Assembly: GCF_026735165.1 (NCBI RefSeq)
Contig: NZ_JAPQES010000003.1
Location: 410,095 to 474,094 of the forward strand
Direction: 5' to 3'
From: Clostridium ganghwense
GTDB taxonomy: Bacteria > Bacillota > Clostridia > Clostridiales > Clostridiaceae
DNA: 64,000 nucleotides
Shown here one piece after another: positions 57,044-64,000 of this stretch. Position 1 is the stretch's first letter. Each line of letters opens with the position of its first letter. The position numbers and the translations under genes are program-made. The notes beneath the pieces were generated by a model that made no database searches, had not been told where the DNA came from, and was given only the letters and a program-made list of their open reading frames with translations.

Positions 57044-58132
57044 TTAAATAATTTCTTCTAACCCAATTACATCTTTAATTCCAAGTCCTGCTCCTTCATT
57101 TGCAATAATCATATTTTCTTCAAATTTTGCTCCCCCAATTACGGGATCATTTTCAAAGGACAGTACCATATCTAAATCTGTTTTAACTATATTTTTTTTA
57201 CCCATAGCAAAATTAGCTGCAGCAGTTATTCCTATTTTACTTTCAACCATACAGCCCATCATACATTCAATTCCCATAGTTTCAGCTATACTGCAAATTT
57301 TTAGTGCATTATGAAATCCTCCACATTTCATTAACTTTATATTGATTAAATCTGCTGCTCTCATCTGCATAATCTTTAGTGCATCTCTACTAGAGTGTAC
57401 AGATTCATCAGCTAAAATATCAGTCATAACATTATCTGTTACAAACTTTAATCCTTCTAAATCCCATGCTTTTACAGGCTGTTCTATGAGTTCAATATCA
57501 AGTCCTGCATCTTCGAATTTAGTTATTATTTTAACTGCAGATTTAGGTGTCCACCCTTGATCCGCATCAACCCTTATTTTTATGTCTTTTCTTACTGCTT
57601 GCCTTATGGTTTTAACTCTCTTAAAATCTAATATAGGATCAGTCCCAACCTTAATCTTTAGGTGCTTAAATCCGTTATTTATAGCTTGAAGAGATTCTTT
57701 TACCATCTCTTCTGGTGTTCCAATATTGATGGTTATATCAGTAATAATTTGTCCTTTACTTCCTCCAAATAACTTATATAAAGGTATATTATACTTTTTC
57801 CCAAACAAATCATAAACTGCCATATCTAAAGCTGCCTTAGCACTTGTGTTTCCACTTATGGTATTATCTATTATTGACATAATTTCTTCTAAATTATCAA
57901 TATCCATTCCATATAGTTTAAGCTTTATTAAATTTACAGCATCAATTATAGATTTTTGGCTATCTCCAGTTATTTGTGCACTTGGTACTGCTGATCCTAT
58001 TCCAACTTCTCCACTATCTGCAATAATTTTTACTACTACTTCATTTACTTCATTTATTGTAGTTGTAGCTGTTTTAAAAGGTTGTCTAAGTGGAATAGTA
58101 ATTCTGCCAACCTTAATATCTTTTATTCTCAT
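57044..58132 (-). CDS. Dipeptide epimerase (L-Ala-D/L-Glu epimerase-like)
   Basis: This 362-residue protein belongs to the enolase superfamily, muconate lactonizing group. It shows the catalytic Lys in LKIKVG (KxK), metal ligands in [13 protein letters not shown] and LADESV, and the second catalytic lysine in [10 protein letters not shown]. These match dipeptide epimerases, which interconvert L-Ala-D-Glu and L-Ala-L-Glu and help recycle cell-wall peptide. The exact dipeptide may differ. The start is the ATG at 58132 behind GGTAGGTG; a GTG at 58141 overlaps it. ftsH follows 41 bases downstream. Confidence 0.88.
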   Translation of the reverse strand: MRIKDIKVGRITIPLRQPFKTATTTINEVNEVVVKIIADSGEVGIGSAVPSAQITGDSQKSIIDAVNLIKLKLYGMDIDNLEEIMSIIDNTISGNTSAKAALDMAVYDLFGKKYNIPLYKLFGGSKGQIITDITINIGTPEEMVKESLQAINNGFKHLKIKVGTDPILDFKRVKTIRQAVRKDIKIRVDADQGWTPKSAVKIITKFEDAGLDIELIEQPVKAWDLEGLKFVTDNVMTDILADESVHSSRDALKIMQMRAADLINIKLMKCGGFHNALKICSIAETMGIECMMGCMVESKIGITAAANFAMGKKNIVKTDLDMVLSFENDPVIGGAKFEENMIIANEGAGLGIKDVIGLEEII

Positions 58133-58310
58133 AGATAACACCTACCAAAATTCTTTATTAATCTTCAAAATAACCTTTAATAGTTATTATACCTTTAATA
58201 ATCTCTACCTACAAGTATTAAAGAGTGCTATGAAAATTTTAACATCCTATAGAGCATATAGCTATTGTCTGAAAAAAATCATAATAAATTAAATAATACT
58301 AATACTTTTA

Positions 58311-58339
58311 TTGACATTGAAATAAACTAATAATACAAT
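58311..58339 (+). promoter_or_regulatory. Sigma-A promoter of the attenuated leader
   Basis: TTGACA at 58311-58316 and TACAAT at 58334-58339 are separated by 17 bases, a close match to the sigma-A consensus. Transcription should start near 58346, leaving a leader of about 265 bases before the first gene. Confidence 0.8.
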
Positions 58340-58473
58340 ATAAAGTAGGAGTAAATATTTTTTTACTTTCTAAGTTTAAAATGACTGTAACTTTTACAAT
58401 TATTTTGAATTGATAAAAATATTTATTAATAAAATGGTAATTTTATAATTATTAATAAATAAAACCCATAAGT

Positions 58474-58532
58474 CATACATGGAATTTGAAATCTCGTATT
58501 TCCCTCCCACATCCATGTATGGCGTTTTTTAT
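58474..58532 (+). terminator. Orphan leader terminator upstream of the dehydratase genes
   Basis: A 10-bp outer stem (CATACATGGA at 58474-58483 with TCCATGTATG at 58512-58521) encloses a small inner hairpin (GAAATCTCGTATTTC) and is followed by GCG and a six-T run. No plus-strand gene precedes it, so it must end transcripts from the promoter at 58311. It is either an attenuator or the end of a small RNA of about 180 bases. Confidence 0.8.
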
Positions 58533-58612
58533 TTAATCCTATTTTTTTAACATTTTATAAAATTTTTCTATTTTAAATAGTACATATTTTTTTTAGAAGG
58601 AAGTGTATATAA

Positions 58613-59890
58613 ATGGATATAATTAAAAAATATGGTTATGCAATTAAAAATTCCATGGCCAATCCTGAAACTTCTTTAAACCTCATTAAGACAGGCTTAT
58701 TCTTTGAAAAATTTAGACTTTCTAAATTTAGAAACAAAACTCTACCACCATCTCTTCAATATTTAAATAAAATATGTGTTCAATACATACTAGAACCTTT
58801 ACAAAATTCTCATTCCTCTGCTTTAGTAAATCTTTTTGCACCAGCTGAACTATTACATGCTATGAATATATATCCTCTATTTATAGAAGCCTTTTCATCT
58901 TTTCTATCTGGATTTACCTGTGAAGACTACTTTATAGACTATGCAACAAACTGCGGCTTTTCAGAAACCTTATGTTCTTATCATAAAGCTTTTTTAGGAG
59001 CTATAAATTCTGGATTACTCCCTAAACCACGTTTTGCAATTACTTCCTCTATGATATGTGATGCAAATATTAGTACTTTTAAACATACTTCTAAACAATA
59101 TGACATTCCCTTATATGTTATAGATATTCCTTATGAATATAGTAAAGATGCTGAAAAATATGTTAGTGTTCAAATAAAAGAAATGGTAAATATGATGGAA
59201 GATGTAATGAAAAAATCTTTAGATGAAAATAAGCTAAAAGAAGTTATAATGCGTGAAAATGCTTCATTAATATATAGGAAAAATTTTTATACAAGCCTAC
59301 AAACAAAATACTTTCCAAATACTCTTACCCTGGAGATGTACAAGCTTTTTGCATCTCATGTTGCTATAGGAAGAGAAGAAACCTACACTTTCTACAAGAT
59401 GCAAGCAAAAGATATAAAAACTTTTAAAGAAAGCAAAAGCAAAAAAATTCTCTGGGTTCATTTACTTCCTTTTTATCATAAACTCCTAAAGAATTATTTT
59501 AATTTAAGTGAAGATTATCAACTTCTTACCTGTGACTTCAATTTTGATTATATGGATGAATTAGACTATAATCATCCCTACGATGCTCTAGCAAAAAAAA
59601 TGATTTTAAATCAATACAATGGAAGCTTTGAAACAAAAGCTCAAAACATATTAAAAGCTGCTAAAACTTTAAATGCTGATGGTGTAATAAATTTTTGTCA
59701 TTGGGGATGTAAACAATCTACTGGTGGAACCATGATTTTAAAAGAACTGTTTAAAAAAAATAACCTTCCTTTCTTATCTATTGATGGAGATTGCATAGAT
59801 AGACGAAATACTCAAGATGGTCAAATTCAAACTCGTATTGAAGCCTTTTTAGAAATGATAAATACAAATAATAGAAGGAAGGTTGTATAA
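58613..59890 (+). CDS. 2-hydroxyacyl-CoA dehydratase D family protein (HgdB-like)
   Basis: This 425-residue protein belongs to the HgdB/FldB-C family, in which an iron-sulfur cluster and radical chemistry dehydrate 2-hydroxyacyl-CoA, or in double-cubane-cluster proteins reduce other substrates. Conserved cysteines appear in SETLCSYHKAF, NFCHWGCKQSTGG and SIDGDCIDRRN, followed by the QIQTRIEAFLEM ending. The true subunit partner is missing: only one such full-length gene is present instead of two. It overlaps the next gene, which carries the activator domain, by one base. A GAAGG site precedes the ATG. Confidence 0.85.
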   Translation: MDIIKKYGYAIKNSMANPETSLNLIKTGLFFEKFRLSKFRNKTLPPSLQYLNKICVQYILEPLQNSHSSALVNLFAPAELLHAMNIYPLFIEAFSSFLSGFTCEDYFIDYATNCGFSETLCSYHKAFLGAINSGLLPKPRFAITSSMICDANISTFKHTSKQYDIPLYVIDIPYEYSKDAEKYVSVQIKEMVNMMEDVMKKSLDENKLKEVIMRENASLIYRKNFYTSLQTKYFPNTLTLEMYKLFASHVAIGREETYTFYKMQAKDIKTFKESKSKKILWVHLLPFYHKLLKNYFNLSEDYQLLTCDFNFDYMDELDYNHPYDALAKKMILNQYNGSFETKAQNILKAAKTLNADGVINFCHWGCKQSTGGTMILKELFKKNNLPFLSIDGDCIDRRNTQDGQIQTRIEAFLEMINTNNRRKVV

Positions 59891-61602
59891 TGATAGGCTA
59901 TGTATGTAAATATACTCCTATAGATATTTTAGAAAGCTTTGGAGAAAAGGTTATAAAGATAGATCCATCTATCTCCAACTTTGATAATTCTGATGCATTG
60001 ATGCATCCCAATATGTGCTTTTATTCAAAATCAGTTTTAGAATACTGCTTAAATAATGAACTAAACGAAATAGTCCTCGTAAATTGCTGTGATAGTATAA
60101 GAAGGCTATATGACGTTCTAAAAACTAAAAAGGAGTTCAACTTTATACACCTAATAGATGTTCCTCACAAAAGCTCCTGCTGCTCTGTAGAACTATTTAA
60201 AAAAGAACTTTTACGTTTTATTAAACACTATGAACATTATAGCGGCAAAATTTTTAATGTTAATGACTTTAAAAATATACTATTGAATAAAATTTCTAAT
60301 GGTAATAATAAACCTGCAAATACCACTTCATTAAATATAGCAGTTTTAGGAGCTAGATGTAAAAATTCTTTAATACACATTATAGAAAATTGTAATGTTA
60401 AAGTTGCATATAATTTTACTTGTACAGGAAATAATATAACCTATAGTAATTTTGGTGAAAATGAAGATTTGCTTACCTACTACTCACAAAATCTCCTTAA
60501 ATCTTTTCCTTGCCTTAGAATGGCTGCCTTAAATAAACGTTATGAAGTAATTAATGAAAATAAAAAAAATATTACTGGTATTATATATCATACAGTGAAA
60601 TTCTGTGATTTTTATTCTTATGAATATACACGGTTAAAAAACAAAATACATCTTCCAATGTTAAAAATAGAAACCGACTACACAGAACAAAGTGAAGGTC
60701 AACTACAAACTAGAATAGAAGCTTTTATAGAATCTTTAAAAGTAAAACAATATACAAATAATAACTTATCCACAAAATATAAAAGAGATATTAATATAAT
60801 TGTAGATAAATATCTAGATAAAAAACTTGTTATGGGTATAGATAGTGGTTCAACTTCTACAAATGCTGTAATTATGGATGAAAATAAAAAAATAATTTCT
60901 TATTCTATAGTACGGACAAGTGCTAAAAGCTCTATAGGCGCTGAAAATGCTTTTAAGGAAGCTCTTAGAAAAGCAAATATAACTAAGAAAGATATATCTT
61001 ATATAATATCTACAGGCTATGGAAGAGTAAGTATTCCTTTTGCAAATGAAAATGTAACTGAAATAACCTGTCATGCTAAAGGAGTACATTTCTTGAATGA
61101 AAGAGTTAGAACCATAATAGATATAGGTGGACAAGATAGTAAAACTATACGACTTGATGCAAATGGTAATGTTATTGACTTTGCTATGAATGATAAATGT
61201 GCTGCTGGTACAGGCAGATTTTTAGAAATGATGGCTAGAACTCTTGAAATATCTATTGATGAACTAGGACCTCTCTCTTTAAAATGGAAAGAAAACATAA
61301 ATATAACCAGTATGTGCAGTGTTTTTGCAGAATCAGAAGTAATTTCTCTAATTGCCCAAAACAAAGAAAAAAGCGACATAATACATGGACTTTGTAATTC
61401 TATCTCAAGTAGAACAATTTCTTTAATAGACAGAATAAAAAGAGAAGGTGCTTTTATGATAACTGGTGGAGTTGCTAAAAATATAGGTGTTGTAAAAGCA
61501 TTAGAGAAAAAGCTTAAAGAGAAGATATATATACCAGAAGAACCAGAGATTGTAGGTGCTCTTGGTGCGGCAATTATTTCCTTAGAAAAATTTAAACTTT
61601 AA
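59890..61602 (+). CDS. Fusion of dehydratase-like domain and HgdC-type activator ATPase
   Basis: This 570-residue protein has two parts. Residues about 1-290 are a shortened HgdB-like domain (YTPIDILESFGEKVIKI, MHPNMCFYSKSVLEYCL, VNCCDSIRRLYDVL, and an SEGQLQTRIEAFIESL ending). Residues 305-570 are a BadF/BcrA/HgdC-type activator of the ASKHA fold: MGIDSGSTSTNAVIMDE, IDIGGQDSKTI, [4Fe-4S] cysteines in NDKCAAGTGRF and SMCSVFAESE, and MITGGVAKNIGVVKAL. The activator uses ATP to inject one electron into the dehydratase. The fusion, with the neighbour gene, makes an apparently self-contained two-gene system. Confidence 0.85.
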   Translation: MIGYVCKYTPIDILESFGEKVIKIDPSISNFDNSDALMHPNMCFYSKSVLEYCLNNELNEIVLVNCCDSIRRLYDVLKTKKEFNFIHLIDVPHKSSCCSVELFKKELLRFIKHYEHYSGKIFNVNDFKNILLNKISNGNNKPANTTSLNIAVLGARCKNSLIHIIENCNVKVAYNFTCTGNNITYSNFGENEDLLTYYSQNLLKSFPCLRMAALNKRYEVINENKKNITGIIYHTVKFCDFYSYEYTRLKNKIHLPMLKIETDYTEQSEGQLQTRIEAFIESLKVKQYTNNNLSTKYKRDINIIVDKYLDKKLVMGIDSGSTSTNAVIMDENKKIISYSIVRTSAKSSIGAENAFKEALRKANITKKDISYIISTGYGRVSIPFANENVTEITCHAKGVHFLNERVRTIIDIGGQDSKTIRLDANGNVIDFAMNDKCAAGTGRFLEMMARTLEISIDELGPLSLKWKENINITSMCSVFAESEVISLIAQNKEKSDIIHGLCNSISSRTISLIDRIKREGAFMITGGVAKNIGVVKALEKKLKEKIYIPEEPEIVGALGAAIISLEKFKL

Positions 61603-61692
61603 GTACATTTCTTACTTATTATCATTGCATATATAACCTAAATATAATATCATAAATATAATGAATATCTTATAAAAATGGGAGTGAATCAA

Positions 61693-62259
61693 TTGAAAAG
61701 TGAATTTTTTGATAAAATGCAGATAAGCCCTATAATTGCTGCTGTTAAAGATCTTAATAAACTTGATAGCGCAATCGAATCTCCTTGCGAAATTCTTTTT
61801 CTTCTTACTGGAGATATATTTAACTTAAAAGAAATCGTTAACAAAGTAAAAGCTAATGGAAAAAGCATATATATACATGTAGATTTAATAGACGGATTTT
61901 CTAAAAATGTAACAGCTTTAAAATATATAAAAGAAAATATACAACCTGATGGAATAATTTCAACTAAAGCTACTTTAATTAAAGCTGCTAAAGACATGGA
62001 CATGTTTGCTATCCAAAGATTTTTCTTATTAGATTCTCTATCTTTAAATAATGCTATACATGCTATGAAAACTATTCATCCTGATGCAGTAGAAATTTTA
62101 CCTGGAATTATGGGAAAAGTAATAAATACTTTGCATAAACAAACAAAAAAACCTATCATAGCTGGAGGATTAATAAAAGATAAAGAAGATGTAATTGAAA
62201 GTATTAAATCCGGAGCTATTGGTATTTCTACTACTGATGAAAAAATTTGGGAAATGTAA
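61693..62259 (+). CDS. glpP: Glycerol-3-phosphate responsive antiterminator GlpP
   Basis: This protein of about 188 residues matches GlpP in length and motifs: ISPIIAAVKDLNKLDSAIESPCEILFLLTGDI, YIHVDLIDGFSK, GIISTKATLIKAAK, AIQRFFLLDSLS and PIIAGGLIKDKEDVIESIKSGAIGISTTD. It is a TIM-barrel RNA-binding protein that, with glycerol-3-phosphate, prevents termination in leaders of glp genes. The start is uncertain: a TTG at 61693, six bases behind GGGAGTG, is better placed than the ATG at 61678 that overlaps it. It is convergent with glpQ, a probable target. Confidence 0.92.
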   Translation: MKSEFFDKMQISPIIAAVKDLNKLDSAIESPCEILFLLTGDIFNLKEIVNKVKANGKSIYIHVDLIDGFSKNVTALKYIKENIQPDGIISTKATLIKAAKDMDMFAIQRFFLLDSLSLNNAIHAMKTIHPDAVEILPGIMGKVINTLHKQTKKPIIAGGLIKDKEDVIESIKSGAIGISTTDEKIWEM

Positions 62260-62287
62260 AAAGGCGGATTATACCGCTTTTTTATTA
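62257..62287 (+). terminator. Terminator after glpP
   Basis: A 7-bp stem (AAGGCGG with CCGCTTT, one G-T pair) and loop ATTATA are followed by six or more T on the plus strand. Confidence 0.82.
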
Positions 62288-62288
62288 C

Positions 62289-62333
62289 AAAAGAAGCACA
62301 ACAAATTTATTTTAAATATGTTGTGCTTCTTTT
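62289..62333. terminator. Bidirectional hairpin between glpP and glpQ
   Basis: A 15-bp perfect stem (AAAAGAAGCACAACA at 62289-62303 with its complement at 62319-62333) ends in T on both strands. It should terminate glpQ on the minus strand and back up the glpP terminator. Confidence 0.85.
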
Positions 62334-62353
62334 AATTAACTCTATTTTTTAAT

Positions 62354-63454
62354 CTATTTTTTTAATGGCCCTTCATTTTTTGCTTTTACTCCTAAATCTG
62401 CGAAATCTGTAAATAATCCATCTACATCAACTTCAAATAATAATTTTCTTATAAATTCATCTGCATTTTTAGCATACTTTGGTAAAGAATCTTTACGTAC
62501 TGTATATGGATGTATTGCAAGTTTATTAGCATGTGCATCTTTTACAAAGTTCGGATTAGAAACTAATTTGCTCTCCTTTTGTTCTCCATTTTCATCTAAG
62601 ATTTGATTTATCCATGGACCTACTCCGTCAGCATATTGTGCTATTTCTTTTAATCCTTCAGCAGAAAGCATGTGTGCAACATCATCACCTTTATTGTCTT
62701 CCCATGATGCATCACCTATTAATTGAACTAATTTACATTTTGGTTGTAATTTTTCTTTAAAGTTTTTCAAATAAGTTGGATCAAAGCATTGAATATAACA
62801 TTTTGCATCTTCTTTATTATATCCATATTTTTCAAGAACCTTTAAAGTTATAGCTCCTATATCTTTTCCATTTCCAGTATAGAATTTAGGTATTTTTAAT
62901 TCTGGGTATATTCCTACATTACGTCCTGTACTTTTGTTAAGTCCTTGTATTAATTGAATTTCTTCCTCTAAAGTTGGAACTTCAAAATGAGCATTTCCTA
63001 GAGGAAATCTTCCTTCAAAAACAGCTTTTCCTGTTTTAAGATCTATACGTTCATGTACACTAAGCTTTTTAATTTCATCTAAAGTAAAGTCAACTATATA
63101 ATATCTTCCATCTGCACGTTTTCTATTTGGATAAAGCTCAGCTACATTTGTTGTAGTATCAATATGCGTATCGTGCATTACTACTGGAACACCATCTTTA
63201 GTGATGTTAACATCAGCTTCTATGTAATCAACTCCCATTGCATAAGCCATAGAATATGCTTCTAAAGTATGTTCAGGTAAATATCCTGAAGCTCCTCTAT
63301 GAGCAATTATTGTTTTGTCAGATTTTGTACTAGCAACCTGTTTAGATTCTGTTGCTGCTGATGTTTTTTTAGCATTTCTTTGTCCACAACCTATAAGGCC
63401 AAAACCTAATGCTAATGTGATGGCTAAAGCTACCAATTTACGTGTTTTTTTCAT
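62354..63454 (-). CDS. glpQ: Glycerophosphodiester phosphodiesterase, lipoprotein (GlpQ)
   Basis: This 366-residue protein has a lipoprotein signal (MKKTRKLVALAITLALGFGLIGC, lipobox LIGC). The GDPD TIM barrel follows with IAHRGASGYLPEHTLEAY, YIEADVNITKDGVPVVMHD, and PELKIP. It hydrolyses glycerophosphodiesters outside the membrane to glycerol-3-phosphate and an alcohol, using Ca2+. A strong GGGGGAG site precedes the ATG. It is transcribed from a promoter with a leader terminator upstream, which suits antitermination by GlpP, encoded convergently next door. Confidence 0.93.
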   Translation of the reverse strand: MKKTRKLVALAITLALGFGLIGCGQRNAKKTSAATESKQVASTKSDKTIIAHRGASGYLPEHTLEAYSMAYAMGVDYIEADVNITKDGVPVVMHDTHIDTTTNVAELYPNRKRADGRYYIVDFTLDEIKKLSVHERIDLKTGKAVFEGRFPLGNAHFEVPTLEEEIQLIQGLNKSTGRNVGIYPELKIPKFYTGNGKDIGAITLKVLEKYGYNKEDAKCYIQCFDPTYLKNFKEKLQPKCKLVQLIGDASWEDNKGDDVAHMLSAEGLKEIAQYADGVGPWINQILDENGEQKESKLVSNPNFVKDAHANKLAIHPYTVRKDSLPKYAKNADEFIRKLLFEVDVDGLFTDFADLGVKAKNEGPLKK

Positions 63455-63543
63455 TCTTTACTCCCCCTTAATCGTTTACATTCAAAATATTAATCCACAG
63501 CACTTTATAAAGTACTGCTTATTTGTAAATATTTTTTATAAAA

Positions 63544-63598
63544 CAAAAAGAGCTCGCTATTTAAAGGTATTTTTAAACCTTTGTTTAATAGTGGCTCT
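63544..63598 (-). promoter_or_regulatory. Leader terminator of glpQ, probable GlpP target
   Basis: On the minus strand the transcript from the promoter at 63669-63641 folds into a long hairpin (GAGCCACTATT with AATAGCGAGCTC and an inner AAAGGT/ACCTTT stem) followed by TTTTT. It lies about 90 bases before the glpQ start. Such a leader terminator is the known site of action of GlpP, whose gene is adjacent. Confidence 0.75.
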
Positions 63599-63640
63599 CA
63601 TTATTCTCTTGCCTTAGTATATTTTTCAATTTATAGCCTA

Positions 63641-63669
63641 ATATTAACATATTTTTATGTAATTTTCAA
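63641..63669 (-). promoter_or_regulatory. Candidate promoter of glpQ
   Basis: On the minus strand TTGAAA (63669-63664) and TAATAT (63646-63641) are separated by 17 bases. The start of transcription would be near 63634, placing the hairpin at 63544-63598 in the leader. Confidence 0.7.
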
Positions 63670-63693
63670 CATTTTTATAATTTTTTTACATGT

Positions 63694-63721
63694 AAAAAAG
63701 GCGATAAAATCGCCTTTTTAT
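63694..63721 (-). terminator. Terminator downstream of the DUF1667 gene
   Basis: An 11-bp perfect stem (AAAAAGGCGAT with its complement) with a short A loop has A/T runs on both sides. On the minus strand it terminates the operon ending at 63813. Two further hairpins (GCTGTTGAC with GTCAACAGC, 63733-63760, and AGGCGGTA with TACCACCT, 63763-63784) lie between. Confidence 0.85.
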
Positions 63722-63812
63722 TATGAGAACAATATGCTGTTGACATCAAAGAGTCAACAGCCTTAGGCGGTAAAATACCACCTTTTATTAAATGAAAAAT
63801 ATATGGTAAAAT

Positions 63813-64000
63813 TTATATGGGCATAATTTTTTTTGTAGCGATTACATTTACACCAGTACCTGCAAAATTTTCGACAATAACATCTCCAATATTTACAGGT
63901 GCTTTAACACTTAGTCCTTTTAATGCTTTTACACATTCAAAAATCTTATCTTTTGGTATATCGCCTTCTGTTTTTACAGGAACAACAGTAAGTTGTCCTC
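63813..64000 (-). CDS. DUF1667 protein, partial (5' end outside window)
   Basis: The last 62 residues of a minus-strand gene are visible, reading GQLTVVPVKTEGDIPKDKIF, then LSVKAPVNIGDVIVENFAGTGVNVIATKKI before TAA. This is the C-terminus of the DUF1667 family (VKT-x-IPKxxIFE, APVxIGDVI, TGxxIIATK). Such proteins are encoded beside an anaerobic glycerol-3-phosphate dehydrogenase-like oxidoreductase in clostridia. With glpP and glpQ nearby it points to a glycerol metabolism locus continuing beyond the window. Confidence 0.8.
   Translation of the reverse strand, partial: GQLTVVPVKTEGDIPKDKIFECVKALKGLSVKAPVNIGDVIVENFAGTGVNVIATKKIMPI

Overview
The window is AT-rich DNA of a low-GC Firmicute, most likely a Clostridium sensu stricto species. 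Support comes from clostridial-type ribosome binding sites, a 2-hydroxyacyl-CoA dehydratase with its activator, a Gram-positive tad locus without a secretin, and the general protein repertoire. Species assignment is not possible from the sequence alone. No rRNA, tRNA, CRISPR array, integrase or intact transposase gene was seen.

Layout. 1-12.2 kb holds minus-strand housekeeping and accessory genes (partial M15-like peptidase, methyltransferase, two acetyltransferases, YgiQ radical SAM protein, Nudix hydrolase, ComB, M18 aminopeptidase, a large secreted protein of unknown function), broken by two convergent YjdF-like membrane genes. 12.4-22.9 kb holds a CDF metal transporter, a DUF5050 lipoprotein, a tyrosine phosphatase, an ECF-like sigma factor with a PH-like partner gene, a 178-bp palindromic element, a CPBP protease, a two-component system preceded by an overlooked 57-aa membrane protein, and an orphan histidine kinase. 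23.0-30.7 kb is a complete tad (Flp pilus) operon under a c-di-GMP-I riboswitch with its own terminator. 30.7-34.7 kb holds a ROK kinase, a membrane-anchored Ser/Thr kinase, a patatin and a histidine phosphatase lipoprotein. 34.7-40.7 kb is a beta-glucoside utilisation operon (licT, PTS IIBCA, two GH1 enzymes) with two RAT/terminator antitermination sites.

The most notable region is 42.0-52.9 kb, a genomic island. It is bounded by about 205-bp direct repeats made from the 3' end of a two-P-loop ATPase gene: the intact gene ends at 42148, and a displaced tail lies beside helD at 52660-52868. Inside is a BceRS-BceAB-type peptide-antibiotic sensing and transport module plus a lipoprotein. That module is split between the kinase and the ABC ATPase by a VanG-type glycopeptide-resistance cluster (vanW-vanG-vanXY-vanT) with no vanR or vanS of its own. 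The junctions of this inner insertion are also direct repeats, and each copy carries a perfect BceR-like operator (TTACA-N4-TGTAA). The van operon may therefore have come under control of the Bce regulator.

52.9-64 kb holds helD, ftsH, a dipeptide epimerase, an unusual two-gene 2-hydroxyacyl-CoA dehydratase system (one gene a fusion with the activator) behind a long attenuated leader, and a glycerol-phosphate region (glpP, glpQ with a leader terminator, and the end of a DUF1667 gene).

The recurring theme is premature-termination control: a riboswitch, two LicT sites, a probable GlpP site and an orphan leader terminator. Where a well-placed ribosome binding site pointed to an internal start, I used it instead of the longest reading frame.
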